Shown: positions 24,944 through 36,405, numbered from the stretch's first letter. The stretch: DNA of 64,000 nucleotides from Calycina herbarum (GCA_001414485.1 LLEY01000109.1:148131-212130), one strand, 5' to 3'. Translations and numbers: made by a program. The notes: generated by a model from the sequence alone, not told the origin.

Positions 24944-25125
24944 GCGAAGTTCCTGGGAAAGATGGTAAATGTAGAGAAAGCGGTATTAGCACGACCTTTT
25001 ACTTGGTCTTACGAAAGCGTCAGGGATATTATCAAAGAATTGGTTATTTGAAGCAGGAACAAAATGCTGCGGATTTTGAACGGTATAGGCATGTTTTTGA
25101 GTTTGTAGATATAACATTGGTCTAG
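24925..25125 (+). pseudogene. Displaced C-terminal tail of the HET protein
   Basis: Reads FLLVALGEVPGKDGKCRES at its start, shifted by one base from the upstream HET frame, and ends in a normal stop at 25123-25125. It has the charged/hydrophobic pattern of HET-protein tails (YYQRIGYLKQ, FEFVDITLV). No acceptable intron could restore the frame: the only GT-AG pair here would give an intron of about 31 nt. A one-base deletion, or an assembly error in the T-rich run, is the simplest explanation. Confidence 0.7.
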
Positions 25126-26828
25126 TGGGATGGTCCTGAAATGGAGCAAGCTTATTGGTGATAGCGTGTGTATTTTCTCTGGGGTTATAATTCCATTCGT
25201 TATGAGAAAGGTTGGCGAAGAGGCAAAAAGCTAGAGTCTCACTAGCGAGGCTTGGGGCCTGTTTGGCTCACTTCGTAGCATATCTAGATCTTCCATTAAA
25301 TATGTTAGGAGTGGTTTTGTGTGACCTCCCTATATGTAATTATTATCTAAGGATTCGAATGATATATTCGGTAATCGTTTGGCTCGTGGTACGCGTGGTG
25401 CATGTATCGGTGCATGTGGACGAAGACGAAGTTGTGAATTGACGAGGAAAAAACAAACGAGGAAGGTTTATCAAGAACGATGTTACAATATTTTCTACAT
25501 AAGATCAGAACCTTATATACTGTATTACATGGAGGCTGGCGCGATTCTGTAAAAGCTATTAATCCCAAGTCTCAATCCCACACAACTGGTGGCTATGCTC
25601 AGAATATGGAGTTGTACTATCAAACTCCTACTAAAACCTTTCTCTTACCAAATCCATGATAAATCTAACAGAAATTATGAAAACCACTCCTCCATCAATG
25701 AATTATGTGAAGTAAAAAAGTTCAAACAAATCTGTTGCAACCTCCAACTATTCCCTCCTCCCTAAAACAAAAGGGTAAATGCCGGCTCTATGCGCTCGCT
25801 AACCCCTATGTCTTGATTTATGAAAAACTATCAACTTGCTAAAGGTTGTTTTGGTGGACCGTGCATAGAAATTTCAACTTAAATACATGGAAGTGCTGAC
25901 ATTTGAGAAGATAAAATAAAGGCAAGCAAGACGTAGAAGTGAAGCTATTTTCAAAGTGCTTAGTTCGTATCCCAAAGTTGAGAGGAACAAATATAGCTTG
26001 ATGGGAGATTCATGATTTTAGAAATGGAATTGTTTTACTATTGATGCTAGAGTTTCATATTATGTCCCAAAAAGTGACGGTAGAGAAGACGGTTTCCAAG
26101 TTTGGATGGCTATTAGCAGGGCTGTCAGTTTCGTTTTCTGCGCTAGGGCATCCATCCACTTGAGATGATTGTGGAAATGTAGGATTGTTACCACCTTACC
26201 TTCTTTTGAAGCATGTCTATTTTCTTTCATCAAGCTTACTTGTGTCTCATGCATAATCTAAGCAGCAAGAAGAAGGATGAAAAAGAAACACAGTGAAAGA
26301 ATGATTGGAAAGCTGCCTCATTTAAAATAGTTGCGAAGGTAAGGAGCAATTCTCAATAACACATATTTTTGCACCTGGGTGGGCTTAGGGGGAGCGGACG
26401 AGGATCGCGGCAGCCTCACGATGGTCGAGAAGTACAGCGGGTTTCTCAGGAAAAAAAGACTTGTATTCTATTTTACTTGCGAGCCTGTTGAATTCTCAAT
26501 ATTCCGTTGGATACAGGGGAACACGTTGAATGGCGGTAAATCCCCAAACCCCATAAGCTACTCTGTTGCCCCGTCGTTCTGGGTTGCCTAGTTATGGTGC
26601 ATGCATCAGGTGTTATAATCGGCTCAAACTGCGTATGTTTAGTGTGCCTTTCCAGAAACGTGTAAGGTCTTCCTATTGGCTGAAGGAAGTGGTTGGGGTA
26701 CGCACTTCTCCGCTTAACGTTGCCTGAGACCGAGTGGGCAATCAGTTGCTGGTAGCTGGGACCTCAAAATACTTCACGCGAGCCTGGGATACCACCCACA
26801 TCACAGCATAAATCGAACCACCTCCGCC
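25126..26828. other. Intergenic, no gene seen
   Basis: About 1.7 kb of moderately AT-rich unique DNA with short overlapping open frames on both strands (25212-25442 plus, 25347-25568 minus, 26060-26254 minus, 26379-26591 plus). None looks coding. It contains the 3' side of the HET gene and the upstream region of the E2-like gene. Confidence 0.5.
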
Positions 26829-28975
26829 ATGAAGTGGTACATCGAAACCGCTATTAGTCTGGCCACGGACGACCTTCTCGGTCAACTTGGTCCAACTCGA
26901 CTGGGGCATCTTGTTAAAGAAACCGAAATCATCCAACGAAAGACGATTGCAGAGAAAATTCCAAGCAAATGTATGCACGAAGCTTGTGGAGTCGAGTTCG
27001 TTCTATCAGATAAGCCGGGATTCTTAGTTTTTGAGGAGAATGAGGACGGTCACCATGGAGAAGGATTGTATCTTCGCTGCTGGCACTGTCTCTCATTTAC
27101 TTGCGCGGCTTGTAACTGCAAAGTGGGCGGTGATGGGGGTGATGCCTGTGCTACGCACTCGCACAACCAGCTCGTTGCCTCATTCTGCTTACTTCACATC
27201 TTTGACGCGGTGGTCAACGAGTGGGTCGACAGGGCTGCAGTCGTAGCCCAGGTAAGTCAGTCCATATAGCTACAATACTTGATTTCCACGACAAATTGAA
27301 ACTGACTTTGCTACTTTGATCAGGATACGCATATCCCTCACCAAACTATTGGCTAGAAATAGTCTGCGCGTTCCTCTCCATATACTTGTCAGATCCAATC
27401 GACGATGACGATGAGGCAGAACAAGTCCTTCAATTACTTAGGATTAGCTTCTTGCCAGAGATCATCTATGCCGAACTCCAAAAGGGCTGGGTTTCACTTC
27501 ATCCAAACAGTGAGCGGCGTAATTGCAGTTTGGCAATCTGCAAATTTCTTCAATCTTGTTGCGAAACTCCGCAACTTACAGAACTTCTCTTTCGTCGACT
27601 ACACAACTGCAAGTCATCGATATTTGGCGAGTTCAACACACAGCGTTATCGAGCCACAATCTCTGGAAGTCTCCAAATTGGACCATATGCCTGCGACAAG
27701 GAAAGCAGTGACGATTCTTTGACAGGTACCCTGGATGAAACCCTTGATACGATGTTCGATTATCAACCACGCTCATCCAGCCATGTTGACTTGGGCACAA
27801 CCCCACATGGCGATGGTCCCCTGGGGCGTGGTGCAATAGAGTTCGGTGGCGAATATGGATTCGACGACGAATATGACGACGTTGACGAGTGGCTTGAACG
27901 TATTCTAGCTGGACCTGATCGAAGCCCTCCTGGTACTTCACCAATGGAGGTGAACGTCCGAAATCATCTCCTTGAAGTTGCCATGTCCAACAAGATTTTT
28001 TACAAGGAAATACAACTGAAGGTAACCCCGGCCCAATTAGATCAGATTGAGGTACTCTTTTTCCCGGCAAGAAACACGCCTTATCATGGAGGGGCTTTTC
28101 CGTAGGTTCTATACATCAGTTTCTCAAAATTAAGACATATTTACTAATTATCGTTTAGATTTACCATCGCCTTCCCCAGCAACTATCCCGAAGTTCCCCC
28201 TTTTGTGCGATGTGCATTGCCAGTCAATGAATTGTTTCATACAGGCTTAAATCACAATTTCAAAGTCACGGATGGTAAGTTGGAATTCTTTCGCCTATTT
28301 CATTACTGACACATATAAATAGTCATGTGGCCAAAGGCAGAGCTTGACGACAACTACTACACGACTTCTCTTTCACAGTTGTGAAACCGAAATCGCACTA
28401 TCCTCGATCTGGTGAATATTATCAACATTCTGTTCTTCGATGCTCCCGCGCCAGATACTATGCCTCTCAAATTTCAAGAAACCTTTTCCAAATGGTCATA
28501 TGAAGGAGATCTCCGCACACGAGAGCAACGAGACTTTCAACGAGAAAGACACAGTAAGAAGACCACATTGATTCAGTGTGCGACTATCAAGACAGCAATT
28601 CTATCGTGGCTAGAGGACGATACCTGCGATATGATTCTGGACCATAATTCTTGGGACGAGAATATTTGGAAGAGAATCTTGGGGACCAACAAACACTGGA
28701 AGGACGAGCGTCATAATATCATATCTGTTGTTGAAGACTGGCTTGATGACCAGAACAATAATTATAGAGACCGCCTTCAATCTTTCACCGGCATCGGTAC
28801 CGCGTCTGAATTGGGATTTGAAGTCAAGGACATCGTGGATGAGACGGGACGCGCAGTTGAAGATGTTACACAAGAATTCCTGGAAGAGGAGGATTTGCTT
28901 CGAAGTTTGATCACGCTGCTTCCATATCCAATGGAACAGGGCAATTCTTTGAAGCGAAAGAGAGATTTCGAGTAA
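26829..28975 (+). pseudogene. E2-like (UBC-fold) protein with Cys-rich domain, interrupted by a stop codon
   Basis: Exons 26829-27255, 27324-28101, 28159-28274 and 28323-28975. The first intron must use donor GTCAGT at 27256; the stronger-looking GTAAGT four bases upstream would break the frame. Residues 48-110 hold a Cys-rich, zinc-binding-looking cluster (C48, C53, C84, C87, C92, C95, C97, C107, H110). A long acidic linker follows (DDEYDDVDEW). Near residue 396 comes YHGGAFPFTIAFPSNYPEVPPF, the beta-strand/PxxYP signature of ubiquitin-conjugating E2 folds. The place where E2 enzymes carry their catalytic Cys reads FKVTDGVMWP, so no active Cys is visible. An in-frame TGA at 28382-28384 separates SLSQL from NRNRTILDLV, although both sides look conserved. 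Read through, it would be about 657 residues. The E2 assignment is inference from motifs. Confidence 0.65.
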
Positions 28976-29618
28976 GCACGGCAACATGGTGGTCCGTCTC
29001 TAAAATGGGGGGGGGGGGGGGGGGGGGGAGGTTGATTTTTGTGATTGGCGTTGGCCCCTATTTGGGCCGTTTGGTGTTTGAGCATTGCGCTCCATGGTTA
29101 TTTGTGATTTTTGCGTATCTTTGCCCCCATTTGGACCTGATTATCATGGTTGAGTAGTTTAATTTGTAGCCTCTTCGTTATAATTTGACTTCTTGGCAAC
29201 CGAGAGTACTTACATTGATTGTGAAATTATAGCTGAGTGACAAACCACAACTTAGTAGGTAGTAATTTAGCTCTGCAAGAAAGAAATTTGCCAGTATCAA
29301 TTTCTAAACCTTTAGGTTACTGCAATATAGAATGATCTAGATTGTAACTGTTTAGCTTCACATTGGCTGTCGCAAAGGTTGTGATAAGTTCATACAGAAG
29401 GTGCAAAAATGCCATTTGTATAATTTAACAATCATCGCTCGATACAGATTTCTTTCGAGTCTTTTCAAAATTCAAAATTGATGAGGTTCCGGCATGGTTT
29501 CTTAGGGGTTACCTTGAGAGTGCTTATAGCACGTGCACCGTGCTGTGCCGCAAGTTCTTAGAGGCTCCCCACAGCACACGAAAGGTACTGAAGACATCCC
29601 ATCTATCCAAAGTTTACA
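28976..29618. other. Short intergenic region with promoter of the Zn2Cys6 pseudogene
   Basis: Holds the 22-G tract, then AT-rich unique sequence leading to the regulator start at 29619. No gene seen. Confidence 0.5.
29007..29028. repeat. 22-base poly-G tract
   Basis: An uninterrupted run of 22 G on the plus strand, about 30 bases past the end of the E2-like reading frame. A run this long is rare in fungal unique DNA and its assembled length may be unreliable. Confidence 0.95.
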
Positions 29619-31702
29619 ATGGAATCTATAACATCAACAACACCAAGCGGGGTTTCCAAAACACTCAAATACAGCTGCACACTTTGCACACAGAAAAAGA
29701 TCAAGTGCGACCGTCAAATTCCATGCACCAATTGCAAGAAAGCGGGGGCAAATTGCGTCCCTTTTCAGCCAGCAACGTCACGTCGAAAAAAACAGAGGAC
29801 AGACATTGACGTGAATGCGCGGCTAAGAAAATGCGAATCTCTCCTCAAAATCCATGGATTGAACGTGGATGATCACGGTGCTTTACCCGAAGTTCCAAAG
29901 CCTGAACCAAGTGGTACACTCATTTCGACGGCCTCACATAGACACTTGTAAAAAATATATTCTCTGACCCAGATAGCAATTTATGGACCGAACTATTAGA
30001 TGAGGTATGAGAGCCCTGAATAGTATTTTAGCATCGACTAACTGGAACTAGCTTTCTGAGCCAAAAAGAGATGTTTCTTCTGAAGAAAATGACTCCGAGT
30101 GTGCCCCAGATGGAAGTGGTAGTCTATTCTCATCGGTATCGAACCCCGCACGACCTTCGCACCCCTCTCCAGTGAACATATTCCGGCTTTGGCAGTTATT
30201 TCTCGACAATGTCAATCCTCTGTCAAAGATCGTACATACACCTACCCTTCAAGCCGCAATCTTGGAAGCATCAGGTAATATTGAGAACATCCCCAGGAAC
30301 CTCGAAGTTCTCATGTTTGCTATATATACAGCTGCTGTTATGTCCCTCGACGACGATGATTGCAAAACTACTTTTGGGGAGTCGAAGAAAATGCTCATAA
30401 ACCGGTACACTCAAGGTACGGAGCAGGCTTTGGTTAGGGTGGGGATTTTGCATTCTTGCGACATCGTTACACTCCGAGCCTTGGTCATATACTTGGTAAG
30501 CATCATATTAATCGCACTAGATCTAAGTTTCAATCAAACTAAGAGGTGAACACAGATTGGCATTCGGAATAGCCATGATCCTTATGCATTCTGGTTACTT
30601 TGTGGTGCTGCTGTCAGGCTGGGGCAAAGAATGGGCGTTCATCGCGACGGCGCATCACTAGACAATAGTCTTTCGGTATTTGAAGCGGAAATGTGAAGAA
30701 GATTATGGTGGCAAATCCAAATGCTGGACGCTCGAATTGGACACCAAGCTGGCATCGGACAATCAATGATTGAAAAGGCGTGGGACATAAAACTTGCCGG
30801 AAACTTCAACGATAGTGACCTGGACCCGGATATGAACGAGCTGCCGCCATATTCCGAAGGTCCAACGGAGATGATTTTTATTTCGATGACTTTTGAATGC
30901 GGCAATTACTTCATGAATGCCGGCAAAACCTACGACTGGCGAAATAAAGACAACATCACAGGGGGTGTCATTGAGAAATGGCTGAACGGTCTCGAGGACT
31001 TGCTAAGAAAGAAATACATCATGTACTGTGATACATCTATCCCGCTTCACCTGCTGACTGAATCTGTCGGCTTGTCAATATTTCAAATAAGAGACTGGAG
31101 TCGGTTCGCAATAAAAAGACAAGCAAACTAGGAAGTCAGCAACATGAAAACGAAATCGCTTTTAAAAATAGTCTCATAATCATGAAATACGACTGCACTA
31201 TCCGATCAATGCAGAGCATGAAGAAGTTCTGGTGGGTTATTGAGAGCCATTTTCAATACAGTGTCTTTGTGTTCCTAATCACCGAGTTACACTACAAAAG
31301 TGATGGGCTCCAGACTTCTGAAGCTTGGCAGGTAGTCCAAGACGTCTATCAATATCATCCAGAACTCTTGAAAGACCGAAGTAATGAGCTGCGAACTGCG
31401 ATTGGAAGTTTTGTTCTCAAAACTTGGGAGAAACGCCAAAATCTCCACGAGACTCCGGACTTCATTTCAGAACTTCGGTCACAAAGACTAAGTCGAGCTA
31501 TGGGATCGAATTGGAGTTCATTGGATACTTCCACAAACTTCCCACTCCCGTCCATCCAGAAAATGAGATTATGAATACGGAAGATTTCAATACATACGAC
31601 TTGGGAGTCAACTTTGATCCTAACCTCCAAATGAATGATATCCCCATGGATTGGGATTACTGGTATGCTTCGTTTAATGATGAGCCAAACTTTATGTACT
31701 GA
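29619..31702 (+). pseudogene. Zn2Cys6 transcription factor, decayed
   Basis: The N-terminus has a complete binuclear zinc cluster at residues 20-46 (C-x2-C-x6-C-x5-C-x2-C-x6-C; CTLCTQKKIKC...CTNC). A fungal-specific regulatory domain follows (NIFRLWQLFLDNVNPLSKIVH, then FWLLCGAAVRLGQRMGVHRDG and RRLWWQIQMLDAR). Introns 30005-30051 and 30496-30555 are clean GT-AG. Four lesions interrupt it. A frameshift lies near 29945 (between ASHRHL and VKNIFSD). A TGA at 30694-30696 stands where the family has Arg. A frameshift lies around 31100-31131, and another near 31550-31562. After each break the family pattern resumes in a new frame, ending IPMDWDYWYASFNDEP. The gene would have encoded a nuclear DNA-binding regulator; target unknown. 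Confidence 0.85.
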
Positions 31703-32120
31703 CTCATTCTTACAGGAACAATCTTATTCAAGAATATGATACCACTGCTACCAGCTCTAACAATGGATGGCAGGACATCATGAAGAATTAACAAAATTTC
31801 TGGAGACATTTTTCGTGGTACAACAGGATGATCATCTGAGTAATGGTGTTTATAGCGAGTTGGATTGAGAAGCACATGGCCAAACCCACGGAATCATACA
31901 GCCACAGGCAGCAGAATTTGATTGGCTAGGAACAAAAGGATTGAGGCTGAGGGAGTTGCTTGATTGGCATCAGCCCCTTTCGGTCTAGTGGATTTACGTG
32001 AAAGATCAGCGTTACGGACACACCACAGGCTGCGCCTTAGGATCACTGTATATTTATATGGTCTTCTCCATCTTTCAATTCACCACTTTATATAATTTTA
32101 CAAGGCAAATCTACGATAAA
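31703..32120. other. Intergenic, promoter of the Tubby-like gene
   Basis: About 420 bp. A TATA-like stretch (gtatatttatat, 32048-32059) lies some 65 bases before the chosen start at 32121. The frame stays open to 31998, but translation from there would cross the TATA-like element, so the upstream Met was not preferred. Confidence 0.5.
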
Positions 32121-32882
32121 ATGGACGCTCCACCACCCTACACACCACCAACTTCGGATGCGTTGCCGGAAAATGAAAAACAAAACAGCATTCCCACCTC
32201 AGTTCCCTCTCAACCGCAGCAACCTCTGCAAACATTCAACACCCCAAATACTATTTTCCCATCAAATTTCGGTGTATACCATGCACCATCAAGCTTTTCC
32301 GACCTTTGCATCGCCACATCAGCCGATTCTTCCAAAACCACTCCATTATTCTACATCTCGACACATGGTGGCTTCAGTTCACAACCTGATGTCGTAATAC
32401 ATTCACAAAACGTCGAGTCATCACCACCCATGGCAACAGCAATCTTCCACTCCTTCTCAAGTTCCATCGACATTCACCTCTTCTTACCATCGGGGCAAAA
32501 AATCTCAACAAAAGTAGAAAAAGAAGGCGCTTTCTCATCCACCTATGGTTTCACTCTTCCACTCGCCAACGGCAACATTGAAAAATTCGAATGGAAGAGT
32601 AGTCGTGGGATGGAAGTTCGAAATTTGAATGGTAGGAGTCATGGAATGAAGTTGGTTCGAAGTTCTACTGGTCAGACTGTTGCCGCATGGACTGGTCCAA
32701 ATGCTGGATCGAGGAAGAAGGGCAAGATGGCGTTTTTGGGAAATAACGGCGATCCGAGGTTTGAGTTGGGTATTGCATTTGAGATTGTGACTGTGATCAC
32801 TGTCACTGCTTTGGTTGAGAAGGCTAAGAGGAATAATAACGGAGCGGCGGCGGGTGCTGCTGGTGGGGCTGCGGCTTGTTAA
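32121..32882 (+). CDS. Tubby C-terminal-like domain protein (fungal type)
   Basis: Single exon, 253 residues. It begins with a Pro-rich PPPYTPP segment and a low-complexity stretch rich in Pro/Gln/Ser (to about 55). A beta-rich region follows (LFYISTHGGFSSQPDVVIH, TAIFHSFSSSIDIHLFLPSG, FEWKSSRGMEV, MKLVRSSTGQTVAAW). It then has GDPRFELGIAFEIVTVITVTALVEK, a hydrophobic helix as in Tubby/LURP-like folds, and a small Ala/Gly-rich tail ending in Cys. This resembles fungal proteins of the Tubby C-terminal-like superfamily, whose role is mostly unknown. No lesion is seen, unlike its upstream neighbours. Confidence 0.72.
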   Translation: MDAPPPYTPPTSDALPENEKQNSIPTSVPSQPQQPLQTFNTPNTIFPSNFGVYHAPSSFSDLCIATSADSSKTTPLFYISTHGGFSSQPDVVIHSQNVESSPPMATAIFHSFSSSIDIHLFLPSGQKISTKVEKEGAFSSTYGFTLPLANGNIEKFEWKSSRGMEVRNLNGRSHGMKLVRSSTGQTVAAWTGPNAGSRKKGKMAFLGNNGDPRFELGIAFEIVTVITVTALVEKAKRNNNGAAAGAAGGAAAC

Positions 32883-33296
32883 GGTGGTGATTTTTATGAT
32901 AACTGTTTAACTTTTCTGTGGTTTTACCGGGTTTAAGAATGAAATACCATTGAAATCAAGATATCCAAGTTCCTGATGAGAATCTAACTACAGGTTTGAG
33001 TCCTCGCTTAAATGGCCCACAAGCCACATTATACAAGCATTTTCAGACCATTTAGATGATGACAGTGTTGTGATTTGTGCAATGAAAGTAATATCAAAGT
33101 GCTCCAACATGCATGGGGCCTGTGTCCTTATTTTCCCAAAATCCGTCTTGGGAGAGAGAGTCTGTACTTAAAATCCTCGAAACATAACGAAAGCAACCAG
33201 CAGAGCAAACACCGTTTCGAGTTCTGTCACAACGCCAACTGTAAACCACATACGCAACGTTTAAAAAAACACGCCATTCTCCAAAGTCAAACATTC
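32883..33296. other. Convergent 3' region between two genes
   Basis: About 410 bp between the plus-strand Tubby-like gene and the minus-strand C2H2 gene; both transcripts end here. The open frame 33075-33410 is an antisense shadow of the zinc-finger exon. Confidence 0.5.
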
Positions 33297-34063
33297 CTAA
33301 TCCAAAAGTCCATGCACATTTCGGAGATGCTGTCGCAAATGATCCTTCCTCGCAAATCCATTTGGTGCGGCCCTCTTGCAGCCAGAAAAGCCGCAAACAT
33401 AGGGTCGTAATCCATCATGAGAACGCAAATGGCGACGAAGTTCTGCAGATCGGGTGTAGCTTCTTGTGCAGTTGGTGCGTGGGCAACGATGGCTTGGACT
33501 TTTAATGGGTCAGTAATGATTCGGTGCTATAAATGGCATCTAGGACTCACGTGTGGTTGCGATTATTGGTGTTGAGAGATTGCGACGATTGTGGAGGCTC
33601 TTGATGAAGTGATGGAGTGCTTGAAATCAGAAATGTCAGATCAATCAGCGAGGATGCGAGGAAATTTATCTGAAACTCACCTTTTTGGCTGCATATCTAA
33701 GAGTACAGAGTCGAAGGAATGCGGCTCTGGAAGGACCTGTGGTGGTACTAACGGTTCAAACCCTGTTGTAGTAGAAGACTGAATGCCTGAGCAAGCTTCG
33801 TTGACCCCAATGATGTTGTCTTCAGTTTGAGCGTGTTGGAGTTGAGGTGCGTGGTTCAATGGCGTCTTTAGCTCTCCAAACAGTTCTTTTTCAAAGAAGT
33901 TGGCCTTCATATCAAGGGAAACACAGTCGCGGAGAGGTATCTCATTATCCATATCCACGCTCCCCAAAAGGATCTCAGCCCCAAAATCGCCTAGTCCGAG
34001 AACTAATTGTTCAGTTATATCCAGTCCCTCCGACGCTCGGAAACCGACACCCTGCTTCTCCAT
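33297..34063 (-). CDS. C2H2 zinc-finger protein
   Basis: Three exons on the minus strand: 34063-33681, 33619-33551, 33498-33297. Both introns are GT-AG (donors GTGAGT) and phases match. The product is 217 residues from the first Met that stays in frame (MEKQGVGF). Residues 1-127 are acidic and low in complexity (GLGDFGAEILLGSVDMDNE), as in activation regions. The exon 2 part is rich in Ser/Gln/Asn. Two C-terminal fingers follow: C156-x4-C161-x12-H174-x3-H178, and a looser second finger from C186 (C-x4-C-x16-H-x4-H) ending NVHG. It is probably a DNA-binding regulator. The start is uncertain: the frame is open upstream to about 34130, and a different Met (MSTSYQKLDHSS) lies there in another frame, so a small 5' exon may be missing. 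Confidence 0.78.
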
Positions 34064-36405
34064 AGGGAACCCATTACTAGTCAAATGGAAATTCGGATCG
34101 CTTAACGTTTGTGGATGAATGATCGAGCTTCTGATAAGAAGTGCTCATCGAATGCGTGGATAGGGTATACGACATCAGATTCAGAATGAGAAGCATGGAT
34201 GACTGAGCCCCTGTGATCTGTAAACTCCGACTTATGTAAAAATGAAGGAACTCACAAATATAACAATTTAATTCGTTCTTAAATCGCTCTTGATGTTAGT
34301 TCCGCGATATATTCGCAGGTTTGGGGGGAGGTTGACGATGACGAAAAGCTACCTTACTCCTGTACGCGATATTCGGGAAAAAGATCACCTAGATGATATT
34401 TCCTAGTTTTCTATTGGCAAAATCAAAGGATGTATCCATGGCAAAATTCCAGGTTCTCCATTGGTGAAATCTTAGGATATCTCCATTGGTAATATTGGTC
34501 GGTACAATCAGGGTCATCAACACTTTTCGACTTCAAAAAAAGTTGAGACCAACTGAAGGGGCGTAATATGATCTGGTTTCCCTGGTGAAAAATCCCGCTC
34601 AGGGCCTTGACTGCATACCAGAGTTGGTATTATCTATGGGAGTTGGAATGATCGCCAGCAACACATCTTTCGTCACCTTTTTATGAAAGTTCCAGGATTC
34701 GCCTTAATCATAACATACTCCCTTTCATGAATCTGATTTCTTGTAACCCTATCCTGTTATCGAGTTGTCAATGTAAGTAGTCAGCATCATCAAAATCCGC
34801 GAAATAGCAGTGTTAAATTAGGTAAAGAAAACTAACCCAGAAGAACTCCCACAAGACAAACACATCCAGGTATCCAAAGGGTCCACAGTAGGCAGAATAT
34901 AGTTTCCTGGAAGGGGCATCAAATTATGACTCTTGGAGTTCATAAACCCCATTTGAGCGTCGTAGACGGTATTGCTTCGAGCAACTTTCGAATGAAGGGC
35001 CGAATCCATGTCCCCAGCTTGATACAGCTATAATCGGGTTGACATTGTAAAGATTGAGAACTCTGGTGAAAGCAAGGGTTAGAGGAGGTTGACAGATAAG
35101 AGGGGGTCAAATATAGGGCTCCCATAATGGTGGGCAGCCAAGCCTCATGAGCCCTTTTTCACCACACCAATGAGCGGCATTTCTGAGCAAGCCACTTTGA
35201 CTTCTGCGACGCAGCAAAGTCATATAACATATAGCGAAATGAAATACCAGGGTCAAAATCCAATCAAACAATGTCCCTGAAGGCCCCTGGAAGCTATAAA
35301 CAAGGCTCTCAGAAACTACAAACAAGAGGATTCAAGCGGCTTTTGTGGGGTTTCCAGGGCCTTTGCAGGGCCTGGGTGGTTTCAAGTCTGGCTATTCGGT
35401 CTGACCTGTTGTACAATAGGTCAGAATTAAAAAGGGCGACTGCGATCAGCCCTCCGAACTTCGGAACCATAACTCTCAGTAGCTTCTCCTATTCATTCCA
35501 GATAACCGACCCAAGTGATATCTGTGAGCCCTCGGGTGTCTGGTAACAACCACATGAAAAATTGTCAATGTGTTTATGCATGTCTTGCTGGCCTTGCCCC
35601 TCCCGATAATAGCATGCCCAACAGACCAGAACACCTTTGGCACCCAATGACAGCTGCCACAAGGGTAGTCACTCTCAACCTTGAGGATTTCGAGAAGATA
35701 GGGAAGAGGCAGCTTTGATAGGCTCTCATGATGAGTTATCAACTCCAACCCAAGCCACGGGCACAGCCATCGCCAGCATCCCAATAAGGCTCCCCGAAAT
35801 TTGCACTTGAACATGCCGCCAGACACGGGCATCAATCTTCAAACTCTACCCGGTTGCCCTCCAGATGCTCCGCGTTCTCTCGACTCTCGAGACACGCATC
35901 GGAGAGCAATCCCGATTGAAAGAAAGGGGAGATAGCAACCCGCAAAATGGGGACACGAAACGCACGACTCAACCGGGGTATTATCGCGATCAACTGAAAA
36001 AGAAATGACATAAGCGCATTGCTGTAGAGGATAAAAGCCAGTGATACGGAGAATATTTAGAATGGATGGGGGTTGCTTAATTCAAGGGCGATGTTCGATT
36101 TTCGTGGTATACACCAAGGATGGTTCTTTACTTTTTATTTCCAAGCACAGCCAACATTTCGTGATGCTTTCTCTTTTGCGTCTCTTTGGTGTATATTTCA
36201 GTATAGCTCGGGCTTTTATACCTGATTCTAATAACTTACTTTGACCACAGGGGCTTGTCTAGAGTGAGAAAGAAAAGAGAAGATGCTAGATTCTTGCTTC
36301 GTTGAGTAAATTATGTATTGATGTGTAATATCCCGACAACCAGCTGCTACTAAGTGCCAGAAAATCGCATGAAAAGCAGTGTTGTTTCCTCATCCCAAAG
36401 TCCAC
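34064..36405. other. Intergenic, no gene seen
   Basis: About 2.3 kb of unique DNA between two minus-strand genes: the promoter side of the C2H2 gene and the terminator side of aah1. Open frames (34818-35009, 35107-35325, 35271-35546, 35476-35835) overlap on both strands and resemble no protein I recognise. An imperfect repetition of a tctccattggtaaat-like phrase occurs at about 34410-34500. Confidence 0.45.

Noticed and set aside
29879..29941. Intron that would bypass the first frameshift of the decayed regulator
   Set aside because: A GT-AG pair of suitable length exists, but it would remove a stretch (PEPSGTLISTASHR) that looks like part of the conserved family linker.
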